From Nymphaea colorata (lineage: Eukaryota; Streptophyta; Magnoliopsida; Nymphaeales; Nymphaeaceae), in contig NC_045151.1 in the NCBI RefSeq assembly GCF_008831285.2, positions 9,350,571 to 9,414,570 of the forward strand: a DNA stretch of 64,000 nt, written 5' to 3'. Position 1 is the stretch's first letter, and each line of letters starts with the position of its first letter. Below the pieces are notes generated by a model. The model was given only the letters and a program-made list of their open reading frames with translations. It ran no database searches and was not told the origin of the DNA. Position numbers and translations under genes: made by a program. This document shows, one piece after another, positions 35,801 to 47,654 of this stretch.

Positions 35801-36195
35801 TTAAATCATATTGTAGTTTTGTTGCAACTCGTTGTTCATGATCATCCAAGTATTGGCATGTTAATCTAGAGGACCTTGACGTGCAACTTGAAGGAGAACG
35901 TGATTTGCATGCTATTAATATGGACCTTACAAAACTTGTTGTTCCTTCTAATCTTGATGATGTGGCTGAGGAGAATCAAGAAAGCTGATATATTTTGTAT
36001 GTTAATTACTTTCATACTTTGTTTAGTAGTATCTATAAATTTTGGATCATGATTTATGGATATGTTATTTTTGTGTGTATGTGTGTGTAGGGCTGTACCA
36101 CCACACCCAAGCTTTTTGAAAATGGTCAGTACCCGTATCGGCACCGGCCCCCTTACCGGCACCCATACCCCTACCTATGTGACATAGGTGTATGT

Positions 36196-37310
36196 ATATA
36201 TATTATAGTCGTATGCTCCTTTTTAGGCCAAGGTTGTGCATGAGCTAATATTAAATCAAAAAGTCCATACATGGAATCTGCTTGGTTAGCAATGTTGGCC
36301 TCTAACTTCTTCTATAGTTGATTCATACTCAAATTAGACATTTCAACCATACCTCTAACCTTCCCACCCAATGTTAATTTCTGACCCAAAGAGAGCACTG
36401 CAATGGATAAACAAGGAAAGAGCACAAAAGTGATATTGCATCTTCCGTTATTTAGAAAGAATGAGCGTGTGCATCTTTATACATTGCCATAAAATCAGAA
36501 TTTAACTTTAAGGAAAACACAAAAAATCAAATTCAAAAATTAATTCTATATGAGTTCGTAAATGTTGAATGTGTAGCAAAAAGTATAAGTGTAGATCAGA
36601 TGCTCAGGTTCACAGTCTAGCACAGCCTAAAAACCAGTTCTTGCTCATTTTTATCTGCATTTGCAATTAAGGTTTTCTAAATTATATAAAATCCAACAGT
36701 TCAAAATCTTCAAGTTTTTTGAGATTTTAATAATGCAGTATGAAGGTAGAGGGTTAGAGTCCACACATTGTACATTTCTTGCTAGAGGAAATTGAGGAAA
36801 GAGAGAAGCCAGAATGAGTTTCATTCTTTAGTGAAGGAAATCTTGTTTTTCCTATGCATGACAACTATGATGAAGGCCTACCGAACAAAGCAAATTAGGA
36901 CCATCCCTAAAAATTTTCTGTAAGATGAAGACACAAAGCAAGAAGTAAAGAAAAACATATCTCACACAGAAAGGTTGTTGGGGAGAGGTGTTGGTTTGGG
37001 ACAGATCGATTGTAGTGTTGCAACCCTCTAATGGTGGTTTTGGGAGAAAATATGCTTCACAAATAGGGGAAGACAGCTTTGACGCACATATGAAAAATTG
37101 GGCCTTGAGAAAAGGAAGGAACAATGATCCATCTCCTTAAGGAAAAAATTTTGGCGCCAAACGAATTGAATGTTGGGTGTTTGGCAAAATTTTCAACAAT
37201 CATAGATACCCAAATGCAGCATTCCAATCCAATTGTGAAATTTGTTGGCAATAGAGTCAATCACAACCTTCGCAAATAGCGGCAACTTTGCCGACCACAG
37301 ACCCCATCGG
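36196..37310. other. AT-rich DNA without a gene
   Basis: I see no gene. Open frames at 36852-37124 and 37057-37260 on the minus strand overlap each other in two frames and have no domain. Confidence 0.5.
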
Positions 37311-37360
37311 GTCCTTTGCAAGCCATCTGTCAACACTGGCCCTCCCGTGAAGGAGGTGTA

Positions 37361-37373
37361 TTTTATTGTAGTG
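37361..37373. mobile_element. Isolated CACTA-like terminal repeat
   Basis: TTTTATTGTAGTG is the reverse complement of CACTACAATAAAA, a typical CACTA-type end. It is preceded by a GC-richer segment (37270-37350). The opposite end was not found with confidence. Confidence 0.4.
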
Positions 37374-37890
37374 CGAGTAACTTTGATTTGTTTTGATTTG
37401 TCAATGCTTTTGGTCATACTTTTATTTTCAAGGCAGAGAAGAGAACTATAGGCTCTTGGATCCTTTGTGCTTATGAAGTACACACGCAATCATTTATGAC
37501 ATCCTGATTCCCATCGTTTACTCAACAACAAATGATGGAGTTAGACAGCATGGATTTTGCATCAAACCATTTATTCAATAGGTGATAGAGTTGGAGGGCA
37601 TGCAGACATGGTTTTTTGAACCAATTGATTAATATCTCTTGTGATGTAATTGAAATTATCACATGTTTTTGTGTAATTTTTTTAGTAATGTTTTTTTTAC
37701 GATATAAATTAATTTTGCCACTTTTATATATATATATATATCATTACTGGATTCCTTTGGCATCTGAATGTACACCCCCAATGCATGCCTTGGATGCATG
37801 TATGAAAGGAGACCACCTGATGAAAAGCATGGAGCAGCTTGATGAAAGGGGAACCCTCCTGGCCTAAGGGATCCACATTCTCTCTCTCTC

Positions 37891-37946
<56 letters not shown>

Positions 37947-38048
37947 TATGCTAGTGACACAATGATATTCATCGCTTTGAAAATAGCGACACTACTTTGT
38001 CTCATTGCTATGTTTGTGGGGCTCCGACAACAAAGAAAGCATCATTGA
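37374..38048. other. AT-rich DNA with AT microsatellites
   Basis: The stretch holds AT runs at about 37725-37741 and 37893-37933, the latter followed by an AC run to 37946. Minus- and plus-strand open frames across it are products of the repeats. Confidence 0.6.
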
Positions 38049-38310
38049 CACTACGACAAACAAAGCATCATTGACACCATCACCATCATGAAAGGGACTT
38101 GAAGATTATGAAGCTTGACACAAACACAAAGCAATCGCCTATTATCATCGATGTGAAAAAATTTGTTGTTGTTACCACCAACACAACAAAAAATGTTGAA
38201 GATTAAGCTGTAAAGCCACTTTATCCATGGTGATGCTTTTTTTGCATTGAAGCTAGCTAGCGAGCTCGGACGGGAAAACAGTGCTAGCGAATCTTGTTTT
38301 TGTCGTAGTG
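38049..38310. mobile_element. CACTA-like miniature element
   Basis: The left end CACTACGACAAACAAAG and the reverse complement of the right end CACTACGACAAAAACAAG are near-identical inverted repeats. The 262-bp interior has no coding sequence. I could not see a clean 3-bp target duplication, so ends rest on the terminal repeats alone. Confidence 0.65.
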
Positions 38311-38711
38311 CAACTTGCTTCTTACAATTAGAATATTGTCTTTTTACACACACGGACAACAAAAATAACATTTTGGTGAGTGCACAAATAGACTAGGTGG
38401 GTCAATTTTTTTCCTTTGAAGGGAAAACACCAAATTGAGAGATAAGATCACGCATAGAAATGCTATTTAACAGCCATGATGTATAATGACAAGAAGAAGC
38501 TAGATAATCTCCTCAGCCAACAGCCACCGGCAATGAGCACAAGTACTGAATGCTGAATGTGAGCAAGGCCCAAACATCAATGACATGCAACTGATATACC
38601 ATGCAATAGACTGGCTTTAAGTACAGGCGTTAAAGTGATGAAGTGCATGGTGAAGACGTGCTAGAACAAAGAGCCAATCGTTGGACCCTTCATAGCATGT
38701 ATTCCCACATT
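38311..38711. repeat. Dispersed repeat, order A-B-C (partner at 49960-50312 in order B-C-A)
   Basis: Block A (38311-38430) starts CAACTTGCTTCTTACA and includes GTGCACAAATAGACTAG. Block B (38476-38570) includes GACAAGAAGAAGC and CTCAGCC. Block C (38635-38711) includes GTGCTAGAACAAAG and TTCATAGCATGTAT. All three recur near 50 kb with clear similarity but in a rotated order. Confidence 0.75.
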
Positions 38712-38760
38712 CTCACTTGACCCAAGTTACATGCAACTGATATACCATGCAATAGACTGG
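38583..38760. repeat. 32-bp direct repeat pair
   Basis: ACATGCAACTGATATACCAT and the following 12 bases occur identically at 38583-38614 and 38729-38760. The 114-bp spacer contains block C of the dispersed repeat. Confidence 0.9.
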
Positions 38761-38879
38761 TTCGATCCATATGTTATGCAATACTGTTAACATAGTGAGT
38801 ATATTTAATGCACAATTAACAGAAAGAAAAGAGAAATAACTTTACTACTAAAATGTGGTCACATATAAGTGTGTACTGA

Positions 38880-41800
38880 TTACAAGAAATTCATGAAACC
38901 CATCACAACATGTTTGGAATACAACCCCATGGCCAAACCTTTAGTAAGAGGACCAACCACCGTATCTTTAGCACTAATGTTATCAATACATACTAAATGA
39001 TTTTTCATCCTCTCATTAGCAACAAAATACTTCAATTCCATATAATTACATAATGTAGTACTTTTATTATTGTTAGAAATGCAGACAGCGGCTTCATTGT
39101 CACAAAATACTTTGAGTGGTTTCTCAGTGGATTCAACCACCATCAATCTAATATGAAGTTCCGCAACCAAAGTCACCGTGTCTCAAATGATGAATTTTGC
39201 CTCCATGGTGTGGGCAACAGTAGTGAATTGCTTTCCACTCCTCCAATATATAGCACCACTTGTTAGTAGAAAAACATATGCAGTGGCAAAGTTCCTACCT
39301 TTCAAGACAACCACCCATAACTGCACCTAAATAGCCAAAAACCTCTAGGTAGTCCATTTTTCAATAAGTTAACATGTAACCTTGTGTCCCTTTGCAAATA
39401 AGGCAACTTCTTGGTAGCCTTCTAGTGAACAATCCTTAGATTCAACTAAAATCTGCCAATGAACCCTACTACATACAATATGTCAAGTTGGGTATAGGTC
39501 TACACATCCTGCAAGCTATCAACCGTTGATGCATATGACATTTTATATATTTGTCCACTTTCATTTTCAGTTTGTGGACAATCTTTTATGCTCAATTTAT
39601 CTTTCTTTGCTATGGGTGTTGTGATAGGAGAACAATTCTCCATCTCATAGTTTTTGAAAATCTTATGAACATAAGATTTCTGAGAGATCAAGAACAAAGG
39701 CAACTTCTCCCATGTCTTTCATTTCAAAACGAGAGGAAATGAACTTTTTAGTTTGTGTCAGCATATCCTTATCATTGGTTACAAGTAAAATGTCATTTGT
39801 ATATGGTACTAGAATTATGAATTTACTTTCATTTATCTTAAGGTACACGTGTTGTTCAACGATGTTTTCTAAAACGCCAAAAGTCAAGATGACTTCAACA
39901 AACTTGATGTACCATTGTCGAGAAGCCCATATATTGACTTAGTTAACTTGCAAACCAAACGGTCTAACTCTCCTTTAGATAGACCTTAAGGATGTTCTAT
40001 GTAAAGCTCTTCATTCAAATCACCATGTAGCATAGTTGTTTTTACTTTCATTTGATGTAGCTCTAAATCAAAATGAGCTATTAGGACAAAAATAATTTTC
40101 ATCGACTCTTTAGTTGAAATAAGGGAAAATATCCCATTATAGTCAATGTTTTCTATTTGAGTGAAGTCTTAGACTCATTCACGTATTATGGATTTGACTC
40201 CTTTAGGTACAGTGACAATGTCCCACATTTGATTTTTAGCCATAAAGTCTAACTTTTTTTTTCATGGCTTCTATCTAGAGTGCAGATTGTTTACACTCAA
40301 TAGCTTCCATAAAAGTAATTAGAGCATCATTTATGAAATCATTGGACTCCTATAAATATACCACATAATCTAAATGATAGCCAAACTTCTTGTCTTTGTG
40401 GATCTCCATACAAGTGGGTCCAAAAGTTCAAATTAAACTTGTCCTTGCAATTGCTCACCAACATTATCCACAAGTGGTTCTTCTCTAGTGGGTATATCAA
40501 TGATTGAATCAACATTCATTTCAGTATTTGAGAGAATGATGATAGAAAGTCTATTAGTCACTGAATTTTCTGGTTCAGACATTGCATCTCCCATAGTGGG
40601 TATAAAAACTTGATGGACTTCAGATCTCAAATACAAGGTAAAGAAACATATACAATGAGTAATTGTCAATAAAGGTGATAAAATGTCTCTCACCATATGA
40701 CATGGGATAAATGAATCACATAAATCTGTATGAATGATTTTGAGTTTGTTGTTACTCATTTTAACACATTCCTTATATGTGTTAGTCTGCTTTCTCTTAG
40801 TGCAGTCTAAGCACGTTTCTAAATTTGTGAAATCAATATTGAAGCATCCCTTCTTTCACAAGTCTTTGGATTCTCTCTTTAGAGATATGTCCTAAACAAT
40901 GGTGCCAAAGTGTATAAGATCAATCATTGAACATTCCACGTTTGTTACCAATTAATATATTACCACAAGATAAAGATTCATGGATCATAGTTTCTAGATA
41001 ATACAAACCATCATTAAAACATGCACAACCAATAAAGACTAAAACCTTCTAAATAAATAATTTTAAATTTTCAAAATTATGCAGTCTTGAAATAGAAATA
41101 AGGTTTTCATTATAAGATGGTACATCAAATGTATCGACTAAGTCCAAAACAAAATCATTTTCTAGAATCACTCGACAAGTCGCAACGGCCTTGGCATGTG
41201 AACACATCTTGTTTATGAAAAAGATGCTTCTTTCATATTCTTTTGGTTTCTTTTTCTTTAGAAAGACATGCAAGGTATTAGCAATATGAACAGTGGCATC
41301 TAAATCAACCCACAAACTATTAACATAAATATTGACCAAATTACATTAAAAAAGCTAATAAAAAATTACCTCTTTAGACAACCAGTTCACATACTTCTCA
41401 CAGTCTACCTTCTTGTGTCCTTTTTTCTTGTGGAAGAAGCACTTCATCATATAAGAGATCTTTTTGAGGCTTGAGAATAGATTAGCTAGATGTTCCTATA
41501 GCTGACTTTTTAGCCTTTTTCCTCATAACATTCTTCTTTGGTTCAATTTTATGTTGACTTTTATGAGAAGCCATATGTGCATTGTGCACCTTCTCAATCA
41601 TTAATCTCCCTTCTTTCTCAACACACTTGGACTATTGGACGTCAAATCATTGAATGTCCATTCATCATTATGCGTGTTATAAGAGATTTTGAAAGGACCA
41701 TATTCAGCAAGTAAAGATGACAAAATCAAGTGGAAGAAGAAGAAGTCAGAAATTGTATCTTTCATATCATCCAATTGAGATGTCATGTTCCTCATTTCAA

Positions 41801-42363
41801 GCATATGCTAACAGATGCTACCCCCACCCATATATTTCACAAATATGAGTTTTGATATTAGGATATTAGTTTTAACCTTGTTTGAACTAACAAACTAAGC
41901 CTTTATGACATTGAGAAAGTCCTTCACAGTTTGACAAGCGGGTATAGCCCCTCAAATATTCTTAGGAACGCTAGAGTGCAGAAGCAGCAAACTAAGGTGA
42001 TTAGATCGCTTCCACTTGTCAAGCTGCTTACTTATCATTTGTCATTTTATCAGTTAGGGGGCAAGCTCATTCACACAAAGTGTTAGGTCTAGATCCATAT
42101 GTCCCAATGTACATTTTCTTCACAATCAGTGAAATTAGATATATCAAGAATAGGAACATTACTTGAGCTATCAAAATAACAAAACTGAGCCCTGCAATGG
42201 CAAAAAGCATACATAAACATTCATGCTCAATCAAGACAATGAAAAAACAAATATAATAATGAAGCCCTTTGTTGTTTGCCTTTTTTCTTAGGCAAGTGTG
42301 AGTAACCATTACAACCTTACTTTGCTGAGAAACCATAACACGCAAATATACTTTTCCTCCCAC
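38880..42363 (-). pseudogene. Minus-strand Ty1/copia remnant (gag to RNase H)
   Basis: Read right to left, the order is as follows. The first part is gag-like open pieces near 41600-42360. The second is a protease-like segment near 41100-41340, where WVDLDATVHIANT stands for the usual D-S-G-A-T-x-H-I site, so the active Ser-Gly is changed to Leu-Asp. The third is integrase and reverse-transcriptase pieces (40433-39663), including YTNDILLVTND where the YVDD box should be. The last is the RNase H end (39176-38880) with KVFCDNEAAVCISNN and ELKYFVANERM. Every domain is broken by stops or frame changes. No LTR pair was found; it ends about 340 bp before the 5' LTR of the next copia element, which has opposite orientation. 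Confidence 0.85.
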
Positions 42364-42706
42364 TACTCATAAAATTGAAGGAGGATGCAAGCAAAGACAA
42401 GTCGATGTGGCACCTTTGGATGCTACATATCTCATGTATTGACTTACATTTCCTTCATTTTATCATGTTAAACTAAGAACATGAAGACAACCTTTGGGCA
42501 GTACAACATTTCTATGAGTTAAACACAATTCAGTATTGGCGACCAAAATAGTTATATGCAATAAACAACACACCGACCACTTTGGTGATTACTAGTGCAG
42601 ATTAGTTGAAATTTAATACTGCTTCATATGACAAATATTGAATAGGTGCATATACATGGATGCAAAGTTAACAATAAGCATGGTTTACATAATAAATGCA
42701 TCCAAT
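42364..42706. other. Spacer between two opposed copia elements
   Basis: AT-rich DNA with no gene. CCAAT at 42702-42706 is the left target duplication of the element that starts at 42707. Confidence 0.7.
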
Positions 42707-43304
42707 TGATAACTCATCAAATAATAACACCTCCCTCCTAGCAATCAGCAATAAAGAAGAACAAATCAGGCAAGATGAGCACGCACTGGAGGATAACGCA
42801 CCAACAGCTAACGCCTCAGCTCATTTTTCCATAAAATCAGCCGTCAATAATAGTGCAGGAAAAAGGCAAGCGAGAAAATCAGATTTTGATAAAGTTGAAG
42901 GCTTTAAAGATGACGTTAGAATTTCCAATCAAAATGAGAAATCGACGCCAACTATTAAAGCACCAGATCACGCACAAGAAGAGAAACTGACGCCAGCTGG
43001 GAAGACGGTTTCTCCAGCCCATACAATCCCAAGCGTATTAGGAGCACGTGATAAAGAGCTGATAAAGGAAGAAAAATCCAGACGACGGTTTTTCATATTC
43101 AACAAAGGAGAAAGTTAAGGAATGAACCCATAGAATTTGCAAAACTGGCATGCGATTTGAATTCAAATTTGGTTCCAAAAACTTGTATAAATTCCATGTG
43201 AGAAAGGAAACCAGTCCATCAAGAATTTGATTACTGAGTCGTGGAGTAGGAAACTTTCCGAACCAAGTTAAAATTTTGTTCATCTTCTTCCTTAGCTTTT
43301 TTCA
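42707..43304 (+). repeat. 5' LTR of the copia element
   Basis: It starts TGATAACTCATC and ends TTAGCTTTTTTCA. It aligns with 47655-48253 along its full length. Most of it is an open frame of about 140 codons, which also stays open in the other LTR. Confidence 0.95.
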
Positions 43305-43316
43305 TGATATCAGAGC
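43305..43316 (+). promoter_or_regulatory. Primer-binding site of the copia element
   Basis: TGATATCAGAGC directly abuts the LTR end and differs by one base from TGGTATCAGAGC, the initiator-Met tRNA primer site of most plant copia elements. Confidence 0.9.
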
Positions 43317-43689
43317 TACCATTCCTTCACCGGCACGAGTGATGCCTTCAGGTTGAGCTACTGCATGCAAAGATTCGAGCTAGGATTCGAAATCTGGAGG
43401 CCTATGAAGACAGCCCTCTTTCTCGGTAGGCCTGACTGTATGCCTGTCACGACTGCGAGAGCAGTTCTCGTTTTGCGGCTGAAATCTTAGTACTCCGTCG
43501 TCGAAAGTCTGCAAGTTAGGTACCTTTAGATTTCTCTGTTCCTTACGGTTCTAACAAGGTACTACTTGCCTTGTTTGGAAATGTACCCAGAAAGCGCCTC
43601 GATGAAGACCTGCCTGTCTCTCGGCCGAGACAGGGTGTTGTACCTACGATACAGAGAAACCAGTCTCTGTTTAGTCGCTCCTACCAGAC

Positions 43690-44680
43690 ATACCAGCTGA
43701 TCCTGGACATGGACATCTTGGTCATCATGGCAGCATCGACAACATCTTCAATAGCTAAGTACCCATACCCTTCTTTGGTTAACGTGATCAACTTTGTTTC
43801 CATCAAATTGTCGCACAAGAATTTCTTGCTATAGAAAACTCAAATTCTTGGACCCATAGAGAGTCAAGATTTGTTTGGGTTCATTGATAGGTTGATTCCC
43901 ACTCCAGCTTCTACCATTGAATGTATTGAAAATGGTGAAGTCATGAGACGACCAAATCCTGATTTTTCAGCCTAGAAAAAATCAGATTGTCTTTTAAGAG
44001 GTTGGCTAACTGGGTTTCTCATAGAAGAAGTCCTAGGACTAGTCGTGGGACATGAGACCTTTGCACAAGTTTGGAAAACCTTGACAGGTGCTTTTGCTTG
44101 TGAATCTAAGGATAGAGAGATTATGTTGACAAGAAAGTTACAGCTTTATCGCAAAGAAGACAAATCTGTTATTGAATATGTCACCGGGTTCAAAACTATA
44201 TGTGATGAACTTGCAGTGATAGGAAAGCCAATTGAAGATGACGACAAGGTTTTCTAGCCAGTTAATGGTCTTGGACCAGGCTATGAGTCATTCATGACCT
44301 CAATTCTCAAGCCGTCGGTACCATCTTATCTTGATGTTGTATCATTACTTCAAGGACATGAAACGATCAAGGACTTGCATGCTGAAGAGTCGCGGTTGAA
44401 CAGCCAAATGGCTTTTCTCGCGCAACAATCCAGCAAAAGAAAGCGCTACAACAACAATTGGTGCAACACTAATAACAACAATCGATTCAATTCCAAAGTT
44501 CGTGGATTCAATCCAGCAACTCAGACACGAAATCAGCAATGACCGAATAATGGGGAGACAAACAAATCCAAGGTACCGTGTCAAATTTGTGGTCTAAATA
44601 ATCACAGTGCTTTTAAGTGTTATCATAGGTTCGATCATGCTTATCAGCCTCGTGATATGCCACGAGCATTTGCTGCCATG
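43690..44680 (+). pseudogene. Copia gag remnant with zinc knuckle
   Basis: The region gives gag words NVINFVSIKLSHKNFLL (about 43765), VVGHETFAQVWKTL, KLQLYRKEDKSVIEYV and DELAVIGKPIEDDDKVF, matching the plant copia gag (UBN2-type) domain. A CCHC-type knuckle, CQICGLNNHSAFKC, lies near 44580-44622. Stops interrupt it at about 43834, 43972, 44257 and 44542. The gag-only element at 56719-58158 carries the same domain. Confidence 0.9.
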
Positions 44681-44689
44681 AATGTTGTT

Positions 44690-45740
44690 GATCCTACTAA
44701 TCAAGGCTGGTTTCCTAACATTGGCACAAGCTTTCATGTGACCGACGACCCAGGTAAACTCAAAAATTACATACCATATAAAGGTACAGAAAAAATTATG
44801 GTAGGAAATGGCCAATAACTTGATATTACTCACATTGGAGCTGTTGATATTCATGTGGGAAATCGTACTATTCCTCTTGACAATGTTCTTGTAGTTCCCG
44901 ATATTAAAAAGAATCTTATTTCTGTCAGCCAACTTACCTCTACTATGCCTTATGTGTTCGAATTTTCTTTCAACTTCTTTGCTATTAAGGACGAGGAGAC
45001 CAAGGAAGTGATAGCAACGGGATATAGAGAAGGCGACTTATATGCTGTCAAACCAAAATCAAGGAATGTGTTCTTCTCAACAAGATTTCAATCAGCTCCC
45101 TTTGAAGTTTGGCATGGACGACTTGGACATTCACCTCACAAAATATTAGAATTTATGACTGCAAATAAGTTGATTAATATGATAGTTAGTTTGCCAAAAT
45201 CGTTCATATGTGGTAGTTGTCAGTTGGGAAAGGCGTGCAGACTTCCATTTATTTCTATTGATGATGATTGTGATTCTGCTTTTGCTAAAGTACATTGTGA
45301 TTTATGGGGACTGGCCCCTGTTGCTTCATGTCAAAATATCAAATATTATGCTTTATTTGTGGATCAATATTCTAGATATTTGTAGATCTATCCTCTAAAA
45401 CGGAAATCTATTTTCTTTGCCAAATTTCTTGAATCCATAAAATGATTCAAACTCAGTTTGATGCTAAGCTAAAAGTGTTTCAATGTGATGAAGGAGGAGA
45501 GTTTAATAATAGCTCAATTCTTGCGGATTATATAAAGAAGCATGACGTCAAACATAAAAAATCATGCACAAAATGGAGTAGTGGAACGCAAACATAGATC
45601 TGTCACAGAATTGGGCCTTACTATGTTGTTTCATAGCAATCTTCCAGCCCAATATTGTTGGATTGAGGCCTTCTCTATGACTCATCAATTGGCTTCATTC
45701 ATAGGTTTTACACATGCAAAGTCCATGTGAGCTGCTATTC
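44690..45740 (+). pseudogene. Copia protease and integrase remnant
   Basis: A protease-like start gives NIGTSFHVTDD, where the catalytic Asp of the D-T-G/S-A motif is Asn. The long open part 44855-45385 holds the pre-integrase motif FEVWHGRLGHSPHK and the HHCC-type cysteines of CGSCQLGKA. The integrase core follows (VHCDLWG, FVDQYSRYL) up to a stop at 45385. After a frame change QNGVVERKHRSV continues near 45565. The copy cannot make a functional enzyme. Confidence 0.9.
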
Positions 45741-47620
45741 AAAAGATGCTCTGATTATTCATGCCTTTATGCATTCGGATCTAGATGTTATCCTTATATT
45801 AGAGGATACACCAATCATAAATTTCAACCTAAGTCACTACCATGTATGTTCCTTGGATATAACAGCCAGCATAAAGGATATAGATGTTTGTATCCATCCT
45901 CCTACTGGGCGAGTATACATCTCACATCATGTAGTCTTTGATGAAACCATCTTTCCCTACCAGACTTCCATGCCAAACCCTAGAACTATAACCTCTAATG
46001 TTGATTTTGTATCCTTTTCAGACTCATCCCATGACCATCATCTTGAATCTCAACATCTAGCCCAAATGCATACCTTCGACACTTCCATTCCCAAACCACC
46101 CACAAACTTCGACACTTCTCTTCCCGAACCACCCACAGAAATACCAAATCCTATCATACCTCTCCTATTTTCTCAACCTAATATGATTTTATCCCCAACG
46201 ATTCGCCTCCACTCATCCTATGACCACCCGATCCAAATCTAGTATTGTCAAACCTAATCCCAAATATGTCTTTACCACTTCCTCTATTCCAATTGAACCA
46301 TCGCATTACACTTTGACCCTTAAACATTCGGGTTGGTTTCAAGCTATGAAAGATGAAATGGCTGCTTAGCACAAGGTTATAGCCAAATACATGGTTTGGA
46401 TTTCTTGGTGAGCTTCTCACCAATGATAAAATTTGCTACAATTAGAATCGTACTAAGTCTAGCCCTTGCATTTGATTGGCCTCTAAAGCAACTCGATGTC
46501 AAAAATGCATTCCTTAATGGTCATCTCCGTGAGCTAGTTTACATTTAGTAATCCCTAGGATTTAAAGATCTGTCCAAACAAGATCGATCATGTTTGCAAA
46601 TTAAATTGGGCTCTCTATGGACTAAAACAATCACCTCGAGCGTGGTATGATAGATTTGCTCAATTCTTATTTTCTATGGACTTCATTGCTAGCATCACTG
46701 ATCCATCTCTCTTTGTTTGACGGCAAGGAAAAACAGTTACTCTTTTATTACTCTGTTGACGATATAATCCTTACAGGGAACTCTTCTCAGTTCATCACGT
46801 CTTTTCTTGTCACCGTCAGACAACAATTTGCTATGAACGATTTGGGCGATCTAAACTATTTCTTGGGAATTCAAGTGGTCCAAACTTCACTGGGTTATTT
46901 ATTCGTTAGTCCAAATACGCTCAAGACATTATTTCTAGAGCACAAATGCAACACTATAAATCTGTAACAACACCGATTACCGCCAATGTTAAATCTCCTG
47001 AAGGGATTGATGCTCCCTATTCTGATCCAACAGCATATCAGAGTCTTCAGGTGCACTTTAGTATCTGACTCTTACACGACCAGATCTGTCTTATGTTGTA
47101 AATTTTGCATGCCAATTCATGCATACCCCAATGATGACACATTTTCAACTCCTTAAACAGAGGAATATGTCAGTGGTACCTCTCACTATGGTCTTCAATT
47201 TTTTAAATCTCATGATTTCACTCTTTGGGCGTACTGATGCATATTGAGCTGGCTGTCCCGATGCATGCCACTCAACTTCCGGCTACTGCACCTTTCTTGG
47301 CCCTAATTGTATACTTGGAGCTCTAAAAAGCAACCGACTATCATTACATCGTCCTGTGAGACTGAATATCGGGCTCTTGCTGGAGCTGCAGCAAAAGTTA
47401 AATGCTTACATCATTCTTCAAGATGTCGGTATTTATCTCTCTAAGGCTCCTATTTTATTGAGTGATAATATTTCGGCCCTTGATTATCATTTTGTTCGAG
47501 AACAAGTCGCACTGGGCAATATGGTCACTCAATTTGTAACAACCGAAGGTTAGCTTGCTGATATGTTTACTAAACTGTTGTCTCAGCACCGGCTCACTTT
47601 TCTCCTTCGACTTCTTAGAT
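45741..47620 (+). pseudogene. Copia reverse transcriptase and RNase H remnant
   Basis: Pieces in several frames include PKSLPCMFLGYN (integrase C-terminus), LKQSPRAWYDRF (about 46625), YSVDDIILTGNS (about 46750, the YVDD box with Ser-Val-Asp-Asp) and FAMNDLGDLNYFLGIQVV. RNase H words STSGYCTFLG, DNISALDYHFVREQVALG and LADMFTKLLS end the frame at about 47585. Between ISAL and DYHF some 15-20 codons normally present in copia RNase H are missing, so there is an internal deletion. Confidence 0.88.
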
Positions 47621-47645
47621 TACGGCTGCTATTCTCCCTTCGGTT

Positions 47646-47654
47646 GACGGGGGA
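47646..47654 (+). promoter_or_regulatory. Polypurine tract of the copia element
   Basis: GACGGGGGA lies immediately before the 3' LTR, where plus-strand DNA synthesis is primed in copia elements. Confidence 0.85.

Larger units (their letters stand above)
31484..36187 (+). mobile_element. Large hAT-superfamily transposon, transposase broken
   Basis: The ends TTATGTAACAAGGGTA and, reverse-complemented, CTATGTCACATAGGTA match at 12 of 16. The flanks are GTGTATGT at 31476-31483 and GTGTATGT at 36188-36195, an identical 8-bp duplication as expected for hAT. GGTAC/GGGTATGGGTAC words cluster just inside both ends (31510-31590 and 36120-36180). In between are a CT-rich leader with repeated GATTCTC(C/T) words (31755-31905), a nested miniature element and the remains of a BED-finger/hAT transposase reading left to right. 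A copia pol fragment interrupts the transposase. The left flank is TG-rich, which slightly weakens the duplication argument. Confidence 0.8.

Noticed and set aside
36400-37373. A full CACTA element ending at 37373
   Set aside because: The only candidate left end (CACTGCAATGG near 36405) matches the right end poorly, so only the single end is reported.
42696-43118. The 140-codon frame as a host gene
   Set aside because: It lies within the copia 5' LTR and recurs in the 3' LTR, so it is part of the mobile element. The open frame itself is kept as a finding.
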